A DNA stretch of 64,000 nt from Papilionanthe hookeriana x Papilionanthe teres (lineage: Eukaryota > Streptophyta > Magnoliopsida > Asparagales > Orchidaceae). Below, piece after piece: positions 56,434 through 64,000 of the stretch. Numbering within the stretch: the first letter of the stretch is position 1; each line of letters begins with the position of its first letter. The translations under genes and the position numbers were made by a program. Under the pieces are notes generated by a model. The model saw only the letters and a program-made list of their open reading frames with translations. It had not been told where the DNA came from and ran no database searches. The stretch lies in contig CM040421.1 in the NCBI GenBank assembly GCA_022702705.1, positions 63,052,197 to 63,116,196 on the forward strand, given 5' to 3'.

Positions 56434-58112
56434 CACATAAAGGACCAAATGAGGTTTGTCTTTGGTTCATGGCTCAACCTAAACAATATCATGCTACTCA
56501 CCTCCAATCAACCTTAATTTTTCAAAATTTCAATTTTTGACCCTTTGCCCATAAATCTACCCAAAATGCCCCCAAACCCTAAAAGCCCCCAAAATTTCCA
56601 AAATTACCCAAATTACCTATTTTTCTCCAAAATTATTTCAAAATACTCCCTACCACTCAAATTGACCAAAATTACTCAAATTTACCAAAATTTCCAAAAT
56701 AGCCCCAAAATTTGCAAAATTACCAAAATACCCCTCCTAGCAAAAAAATCCAAAAATTTCGAAAAACTCTCAAATCCTCATAAATATTCCCAATTTCATT
56801 TCTATCAACTACCATAAGACCCAATTTGATAAATTTAGCCTAATTCAACCAAAAGCCCTAATTTGACTCATTTAACCTAAAACTACCTAAATTAAAGCCA
56901 ATGTCCACCCAATTGACCCCAATCTTGCCCAATTTCAATTTCAAACTTTAATTCAACATCTATAGCCTTAATCTAAACCAAAACCTAATCCAATTTGACC
57001 CACATTTGAGCTCAATTTCACTTGAATTCTAAAATCCCCAATTTTGACCAAGTGACCCATATCACCTATATTAAACTCAATGCAAATCAATTTCCCCTTA
57101 ATTTGAATTCCAAACTTCTCATAACATTCCCCTATGCAAAATGCAACATTAAATTGCCCTTATTTTGGGCCTAAGCCTCATACAAGCCCAACTTAGCCAA
57201 AATCCCCAATTTTGCCTTAAATATGTCACGTGTTCAAAATCCATCAAATTGAGTGCCCAAACCCAAAAATATCCACCCAATTAATGTTGAAAACTCTTTT
57301 TAACATCCCCCTAGACCATTTGAAATCCTCAATTGGCCTTCAACCCAGCCCTAGCCTAACCTAAACCCAAGCTAATCCAACTTGCCCCAAATTGGCCAAA
57401 ATCCCAAATTAAGCCAAATTGAACTCTCAAACCTATTCAATCCCACTCCAATCCCCTTTCAAACACTTTATGACAATCATGAATATTATTTTAAACAACA
57501 AATTAGGTCTAAACTAAGCTTAAACCAAACCTAGCCCAACCTAAACCCAATATGACATAATATGAACCTATGACCCAATGTCGCCAAATTGAACCAAATT
57601 GACCAAATTGGCTCCACCATAGCCAACCTTGTGACCCCAAAGACTAGCCAAGACCAGCCAAACCAAAGTCCATTGAGCCATGGACCAAAGGTCCCTCACT
57701 TAGGACCAATGGAATTCATCCTTTTCATCTAAACCATAACTCCCCTTAACCCTCAAGTAAGCAATCCAATCAATGGCACTGAGCTCCCCTCATACCTCCC
57801 ATCAGCCTTTTGGCCACCATCACTATCCTTACCGGCCACCCAAGCCACCGGAATAGCTAATCCCGAGCACTCCCATACCACTTTAAACCTAAAATTGAAC
57901 TTTGTCAGTGAGACATCCCCTCATTGATCAATGACACTGCTCAGCCCTCACCTTAAGCGACCTAAAGCACCCAAAGTAAAGCCCTGAGATCCACGTATTG
58001 GCCATGGCTATAAAAGCCATCCTTCACGAACAATAGGGAGTGCTAAAATTATCTCAAGGAAACTCTATCAAAACCTCTACCTAAGCTTCCTTGTGACCTC
58101 TTGAGTGCAAGC
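56434..58112 (+). mobile_element. LTR 4, part 3 of 3
   Basis: It continues from the CACAT duplicate with GGTTCATGGCTCAACC and TTCAATTTTTGACCC, the reverse complement of 21165-21235 in LTR 1. It then has a C/A-rich, G-poor tract (56530-57650) and a GC-richer part with CTATAAAAGCC at 58008-58018. The AT-rich second half of the LTR is not present, because an Athila LTR fragment begins at 58113. Open frames such as 56545-56817 are low-complexity and not genes. Confidence 0.78.
58008..58018 (+). promoter_or_regulatory. TATA-like box of LTR 4
   Basis: CTATAAAAGCC at the place where the related LTRs carry CTATTTAAAC. Confidence 0.5.
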
Positions 58113-58470
58113 TGATCCATAAAAAAAATACCTATTTTTTATGTCTTAATTCTTATCAATTTCTAAGGACATTATGCTTTAATGAAAGGTATTTTTGTGT
58201 TTTTGGATGTAGGTGATGTAAAAAGGTCCAAAAAAAGGAAAAAGGAGCAATAAGGAGCAAAAAGGAGCAAAAATGGAGCAAAATACAAAAATTATAAAAA
58301 AATATGGCCTGGCGCCTAGGCGCCAAAAATTGGCGCCTAAGCTCCAGAATCGATACAAGAACTGTCAACTTTTTGACAACATTTGAACAGTTATTTTGAC
58401 AGAGTGAGCGGTTATTGGACATTCTAGAAGACTGGCAGTTGTTCCTTGATAATAGGTGGTGGCGATGGAA
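58113..58470 (+). mobile_element. Diverged Athila LTR fragment (start only)
   Basis: TGATCCATAA at 58113 resembles the TGATACACCTAA start of the Athila A LTR. It is followed by an equivalent of CTTTAATGGAAGGTATTTTG, repeated GGAGCAAAAA units (58241-58282) and a TGGCGCCTAGGCGCCA palindrome (58310-58325). The downstream part of the LTR cannot be recognised. The minus-strand frame at 58156-58422 is not a gene. Confidence 0.65.
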
Positions 58471-58527
58471 AAAATATCATGGATGATGATGATGTCATCA
58501 CCATGCAATATATCATATCAATGTCAA

Positions 58528-58888
58528 GGAGTCGCCATCTAATATTAGCCTAGTTTTTTTCGTATAAATCCTATGAAGGATTTAGAGAATTTTTAGGACT
58601 AATAGTAGAAAAAGGTGTTTATGATAATTCTTATATGAGGATATTCTAGAATAACGTATTCTAGAATTTTCATATTAAGAAAATCATGGTAAACTAGAGA
58701 TTTCGTTTTGGGTTCTTTTAGATCTCCTATAGAGGTAAGCCTCTATAGTTAATTACATCTTAAACAATTCTCGATTGTTTAAGAAAACTTCTGATTAATG
58801 TTAATCATTTGTTTTCTAAAAGATTTATTTTAAGGAGAGATGTCCCACTATCACTCCCAAATGTCGTTATATCATGTTATTGAATACT
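58528..58888 (-). mobile_element. Tat-like LTR fragment with partial primer site (element 5)
   Basis: GGAGTCGCCA (58528-58537) matches the inner half of the Tat primer-binding site. At 58711-58796 the sequence parallels 14695-14778 of LTR 1, including CTATAGTTAATTACATCTTA. The LTR terminus itself is not clear. Confidence 0.5.
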
Positions 58889-59110
58889 TTAGGTATTATG
58901 TCTAACCTAAAGGTTATGGTTTTGTTGTCATGTCGTTGTTGTGTTGAAAAATTTCAGGTTATATGTCTAACCTAAAAGTTTTGCTTTGTTGTTAATGTTG
59001 TTGTCTTGTTGAAAAGTTTCAGGTTATATGTCTAACCTAAAAGTTTTGTTTTGTTTTCAAAAAGTTTCAGGTTATATGTCTAACCTAAAAGTTTTGTTTT
59101 GTTTTGTTGC
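58889..59110. repeat. Tandem GGTTATATGTCTAACC repeats
   Basis: Units of about 41-66 bases with the inverted-repeat motif GGTTATATGTCTAACC, followed by TAAAAGTTTTG, at about 58890, 58963, 59022 and 59069. Confidence 0.85.
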
Positions 59111-59459
59111 TAATATTCCGTCGTCGGCGTCCTGCAAAACAGAGTTAGCACACTCTATAACTTGCAAAGAAAATCTAAACGGAATTTCTTGTCTTCATCC
59201 TGCGAAGAAAATATTGTCAGAAATAATATCACAGAATATTTTTTGAATGTCAAGTTATTTTGAAATGTCAACTTCATGCTAATCATGTTGTTTTTGAAAT
59301 GTCAAATTTTTGTTGATTATGTCAACATCAAATTTATGTCGATTATGTCAATTTCAATTTTAGAATATCGAATTATGTCGGTCTGGATCTGAAATGTTGA
59401 ATTAATCTTGTGTTTAAATTTTGATTTTGGGTTCGTGTATATTCTTGAATTCATGTCTA
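59111..59459. other. Non-coding spacer in repeat region
   Basis: Degenerate TGTCAA/TATGTC-rich sequence without a clear monomer or gene. Confidence 0.5.
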
Positions 59460-59840
59460 TCGAAAGATTTAAAGTTAAATTCAATATTGATTGAACTAAC
59501 TTGGGTTCATGTTTGGTTGAACCTAAGTTAAATTCAATGTTGATTGAATTTAATTAACTCGAGTTCATGTCTGTCTGAACTTAAGTTAATAGGTTTAAAG
59601 TTAAATTCAATATTAATTGAATTAACTTGGATTCATGTCTGATTGAATCTAAGTTAAATTCAATGTTAATTGAATTTGAGTAACTTGAGTTCATGTATGT
59701 TAAAAGGTTTAAAGTTAAATTCAATATTGATTGAATTGACTTGGATTCATATCTGATTGAATCTAAGTTAAATTCAATGTTGATTGAATTTAATTAACTC
59801 GAGTTCATGTCTGTCTGAACCTAAGTTAAAAGGTTTGGTT
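59460..59840. repeat. Tandem repeats of about 113-127 bp
   Basis: Three units beginning AAAGTTAAATTCAATATTGA, at 59471, 59598 and 59711. Each holds two AAATTCAAT...ATTGAATTT-type dyads and a GTTCATGTCTG segment. Confidence 0.8.
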
Positions 59841-60079
59841 TAGGATGGACTTAATTAAATTTTAAACCTTGTTTAAATAGGATTTAAAGGTTAATCAAGC
59901 CTAATAAATTAGACTTAATTAGAATTATCGACCATTCAAATCCATTTTAGGTAAGGTTTAAGTCTTAATCAAGTCTATTTTGTCGGACCTAGATTTAGGA
60001 TTGTCTTAAGTTCATTAGGGGTCGAACTCAAGTTCAGTTTGATTTAAGTCTAATGTAGGTTAGACTTAACTTTGGTTTA

Positions 60080-60780
60080 GGTTGAATTCAGGTTCAATGT
60101 GGATTGGACCTAAGATTTAGATTAACTTGAGTTCAAGTTGAATTCGAGTTAGGTCATGTTTGAGTTTAAGTTAGGTTCGATATGGATTGGACCTAAGATT
60201 TAGATTAACTTGAGTTCGAGTTGGATTGAATTCCGGTTAGGTCATGTTTGAGTTTAAGTTAGGTTCGATGTGGATTGAACCTAAGATTTGGGTTAACTTG
60301 AGTTCAAGTTGGATTGAACTCGAAGTTGGGTTATGTTTGAGTTAGGTTCGATGTGGATTGAACCTAAAGTTTAGGTTAACTTGAGTTTAAGTTGGGTTGG
60401 GTTTAGGTTAGGTTCAATGTGGGTTGAACTTAAGGTTTAGGTTAACTTGAGTTCGAGTTAGGTTGGACTCGAAGTTAGGTTAGGTTTAGGTTAGGTTCAA
60501 TATAGGTTGAACCTGAGGTTTAGTTTAACTTGAGTTCGAGTTAGGTTGGACTCAAGTTAGGTCAGGTTTAGGTTAGGTTCGATGTGGGTTGAACCTGAGG
60601 TTTAGGTTAACTTGAGTTTAGGTTGGACTCGAGTTAGATAGGTTTAGGTTAGGTTCGATGTGGGTTGAACCTAAGGTTTAGGTTAACTTGAGTTCGAGTT
60701 AGGTTGGACTCGAAGTTAAGTTATGTTTGGCTAAGTTTGGTTTAACTTGAGTCTCAATATGGGTTAGACTTAAGTTTGGT
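60080..60780. repeat. Degenerate tandem repeats of about 76-84 bp
   Basis: Units centred on GGTTCGATGTGGGTTGAACC then TTTAGGTTAACTTGAGTTCG. The sequence between 59841 and 60080 is a transition with related AAGTCTAATGTAGGTTAGAC motifs. Confidence 0.85.
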
Positions 60781-61500
60781 TTGATTTTGACTTAGGTTCA
60801 TGTCGGGTTGAACCTAAGTTTGGTTTGACTTAAGTGCTAATGTAGGTTAGACTTAAGTTAGGTTTAGGTTTAATTTAGGTTCAATGTGGGTTGAACCTAA
60901 GCTTGGTTTGACTTAAGTCTAATGTAGATTAGACTTAAGTTAGGTTTAAGTTTAATTTAGGTTCAATGTGGGTTGAACTTAAGTTTGGTTTGACTTAAGT
61001 CTAATGTAGATTAGACTTAAGTTAGGTTTAAGTTTAATTTAGGTTCAATGTGGGTTGAACCTAAGTTTGGTTTGACTTAAGTCTAATGTAGATTAGACTT
61101 AAGTTAGGTTTAAGTTTAATTTAGGTTCAATGTGGGTTGAACCTAAGTTTGGTTTGTCTTAAGTCTAATATGGGCTAGACTTGAGTTGGTTTAGGTTAGA
61201 CTTAGGTTCATATCAGGTTGAACCTAAGGTTTGATGTTTGACTTATGTTCAATTTGGGGTTGAACCTAAGTATAGGTTGAACTTGGGTTCATGTGTGTGT
61301 TGAACCTAAGTATGATTTGACTTAAGTCTAATGTAGGTTAGACTTAAGTTAGGTTTAAGTTTAACTTAGGTTCATGTCAGGATGAGCCTAAGTTTGGTTT
61401 GACTTAAGTCTAATGTAGATTAGACTTAAGTTAGGTTTAAGTTTAATTTAGGTTCATGTCAGGTTGAGCCTAAGTCTAGTTTGAATTAAGTCTAATGTGG
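60780..61500. repeat. Tandem repeats of about 82 bp
   Basis: Units combine GGTTCAATGTGGGTTGAACC with AAGTCTAATGTAGATTAGAC; both are inverted repeats. The most regular stretch is 60880-61150. Confidence 0.88.
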
Positions 61501-61589
61501 GTTAGACTTAAGTTTGGTTTAGGTTTGTTTGATTAAGTCTTATTTAAGACTTAATAGTTTAATTAGGTCTAATAAATTAGACTTAATCG

Positions 61590-63310
61590 AGGTTTATGTT
61601 GATTAAACCTTAGTTAGTTAAAGTTTAATAGTTTAATTAGGTCTAAGGGTTAGACCTAATTAGGGTTTAAGGTTGATTAAATCTTAGTTAGTTAAGGCTT
61701 AATGGTTTAATTAAGTCTAAGGGTTAGACCTAATTAGGGTTTGAGTTTGATTAAACCTTAGTTAGTTAAGGCTTAATGGTTTAATTAGGTCTAAGGGTTA
61801 GACCTAATTAGGGTTTAGGTATGATTAAACCTTAGTTAGTTAAGGTCTAATGGTTTAATTAGGTCTAAGGGTTGGACTAATTAGGGTTTGAGCTTGATTA
61901 AACCTTAGTTAGTTAAGGCTTAATGGTTTAATTGAGTCTAAGGGTTAGACCTAATTAGGGTTTGAGTTTGATTAAACCTTAGTTAGTTAAGGCTTAATGG
62001 TTTAATTAGGTCTAGGGTTAGACCTAATTAGGGTTTAGGTATGATTAAACCTTAGTTAGTTAAGGTCTAATGGTGTAATTAGGTCTAAGGGTTAGACCTA
62101 ATTAGGGTTTGAGTTTGATTAAACCTTAGTTAGTTAAGGCTTAATGGTTTAATTAGGTCTAAGGGTTAGACCTCAATTAGGGTTTGAGTTTGATTAAACC
62201 TTAGTTAGTTAAGGCTTAATGGTTTAATTAGGTCTAGGGTTAGACCTCAATTAGGGTTTAGGTATGATTAAACCTTAGTTAGTTAAGGTCTAATAGTTTA
62301 ATTAGGTCTAGGGTTAGACTCAATTAGGGTTTGAGCTTGATTAAACCTTAGTTAGTTAAGGCTTAATGGCTTAATTAGGTGCAGGGTTAGACTCAATTAG
62401 GGTTTTAGTTTGATTAAACCTTAGTTAGTTAAGGCTTAATGGTTTAATTAGGTCTAAGGGTTAGACTTAATTAGGGTTTAGGTATGATTAAACCTTAGTT
62501 AGTTAAGGCTTAATGATTTAATTAGGTCTAACGGTTAGACCTAATTAGAGTTTAGGTATGATTAAACCTTAGTTAGTTAAGGTCTAATGGTTTAATTAGG
62601 TCTAAGGGTTAGACCTAATTAGGGTTTAGGTTTGATTAGACCTTAGTTTGTTAAGGTCCAATGGTTTAATTAGGTCTGAGGGTTAGACCTAATTAGGGTT
62701 TGAGTTTGATTAAACCTTAGTTAGTTAAGGTTTAATGGTTTAATTAGGTCTAAGGGTTAGACCTAATTAGGGTTTGAGTTTGATTAAACCTTAGTTAGTT
62801 AAGGCTTAATGGTTTAATTAGGTCCAGGGTTAGACCTAATTAGGGTTTAGGTATGATTAAACCTTAGTTAATTAAGGTCTAATGGTTTAATTAGGTCACG
62901 GGTTAGACCTAATTAGGGTTTGAGTTTGATTAAACCTTAGTTAATTAAGGCTTAATGGTTTAATTGAGTCCAGGGTTAGACCTAATTAGGGTTTAGGTAT
63001 TATTAAACCTTAGTTAGTTAAGGTCTAATGGTTTAATTAGGTCTAAGGGTTAGACTTAATTAGGGTTTAGGTTTGATTAGACCTTAGTTAGTTAAGGTCT
63101 AATGGTTTAATTAGGTCTAAGGGTTAGACCTAATTAGGGTTTAGGTTTGATTAGACCTTAGTTAGTTAAGGTCTAATGGTTTAATTAGGTCCAAGGGTTA
63201 GACTCAATTAGGGTTTAGGTTTGATTAAACCTTAGTTAGTTAAGGCTTAATGGTTTAATTAGGTCTAAGGGTTAGACCTAATCGTGGTTTAGGTTTGATT
63301 AAACCTTATG
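61590..63310. repeat. 74-bp satellite array, about 23 units
   Basis: Units start GATTAAACCTTAGTTAGTTA at 61601, 61675, 61749, 61823 and so on, at exactly 74 bases in the first copies. Each contains TAATTAGGTCTAA, GGG, TTAGACCTAATTA, a 13-bp stem. Variants GAGTTTG and AGGTATG before GATT alternate in a roughly three-unit pattern. Confidence 0.92.
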
Positions 63311-63329
63311 TTCGAGGAGGTTAATTAAG

Positions 63330-64000
63330 TTTAAGTATGTCTTTAAACCTAATTAAGGGAGTTTAGTTTTATGTTAATTAAGTTTAATATGCCCTTAAAC
63401 TTAATTAAAAAGAGTTTAATTTTTATTAAACCTAATTTAGGTAAGGTTTAATGGGTTAATTAAGTTTAGTGTGTCTTTAAACTTAATTAAAGAAGTTTAA
63501 TTTTTATTAAACCTATTTTAGGTAAGGTTTAATGGGTTAATTAAGTTTATTATGTCTTTAAACTTAATTAAAGAAGTTTAATTTTTATTAAACCTAATTT
63601 AGGTAAGGTTTAATGGGTTAATTAAGTTTAGTGTGTCTTTAAACTTAATTAAAGAAGTTTAATTTTTATTAAACCTATTTTAGGTAAGGTTTAATGGGTT
63701 AATTAAGTTTATTATGTCTTTAAACTTAATTAAAGAAGTTTAATTTTTATTAAACCTAATTTAGGTAAGGTTTAATGGGTTAATTAAGTTTAGTGTGTCT
63801 TTAAATTTAATTAAAGAAGTTTAATTTTTATTAAACCTAGTTTAGGTAAGGTTTAATGAGCTAATTAAGTTTAATGTGTCTTTAAACTTAATTAAAGAAG
63901 TTTAATTTTTATTAAACCTAATTTAAGTATGGTTTAATGGGTTAATTAAGTTTATTATGTCTTTAAACTTAATTAAAGGAGTTTAATTTTTATTAAACCT
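63330..64000. repeat. 81-bp satellite array, running off the window
   Basis: Units start TTTTATTAAACC at 63421, 63502 and 63583 (spacing 81). Unit types ACCTAATTTAGG with GTGTGTC and ACCTATTTTAGG with TTATGTC alternate, giving a 162-base dimer at first. Confidence 0.92.

Noticed and set aside
61660..63290. TTAGGGTTTAGG words in the 74-bp satellite, resembling plant telomere repeats
   Set aside because: Only about one and a half telomere units per monomer, and they are part of the satellite; there is no (TTTAGGG)n run.
58889..64000. Regularly spaced short palindromes suggestive of a CRISPR array
   Set aside because: Plant retrotransposon context, contiguous tandem monomers without unique spacers, and no cas genes.

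Overview
The window is plant nuclear repeat DNA. I found no host gene, tRNA, rRNA or CRISPR. Everything that can be identified is Ty3/gypsy LTR-retrotransposon sequence (Tat/Ogre-like and Athila-like lineages, both plant-specific) or tandem repeat. This points to a large, transposon-rich land-plant genome, most likely an angiosperm. I cannot name the species. Coding remnants are broken by frameshifts and stops, so this is old or silenced heterochromatin-like sequence.

Left half (1-34704): at least three copies of one Tat-like family with unusually long LTRs (about 7.4 kb). Element 2 (minus strand) has its 5' LTR at 27362-34704 and its leader, gag and protease at 21717-27361. It is cut off just before reverse transcriptase, where the outer LTR end of element 1 (minus strand; 5' LTR 14325-21716, internal region 8129-14324) abuts it. 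Element 1 is in turn cut off inside reverse transcriptase at 8128/8129 by the LTR end of a plus-strand copy (element 3, LTR 1996-8128). The simplest reading is three-deep nesting. At about 2009 the element 3 LTR is joined head to head to a minus-strand LTR segment (1-1995), making a very large imperfect hairpin.

Middle (34901-58112): a single plus-strand LTR of a related, diverged Tat family (LTR 4) is split into three pieces by two Athila insertions. Athila A (35073-47579, plus strand, TSD ACCTC) carries gag, protease, RT, RNase H and integrase, all pseudogenised, followed by two further ORFs. One of these, at 43800-44950, belongs to the plant-transposon-protein family often seen in Athila. 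Athila B (47812-56433, minus strand, TSD CACAT) kept gag but lost protease through integrase, and carries two charged ORFs in the space where pol should be.

Right end (58113-64000): a diverged Athila LTR fragment, then a short Tat-LTR-like segment, then about 5 kb of tandem repeats running off the window. These pass through several monomer families (about 41-66, 113-127, 76-84, 82, 74 and 81 bp), most built around inverted-repeat motifs. The 74-bp and 81-bp families show higher-order (trimer and dimer) organisation.

Limits: positions of frameshifts and repeat-family borders are read by eye. Identities, ages and copy numbers were not computed. Some frameshifts in the Tat copies fall at CTG/TCG-type differences and could be sequencing or polishing errors.
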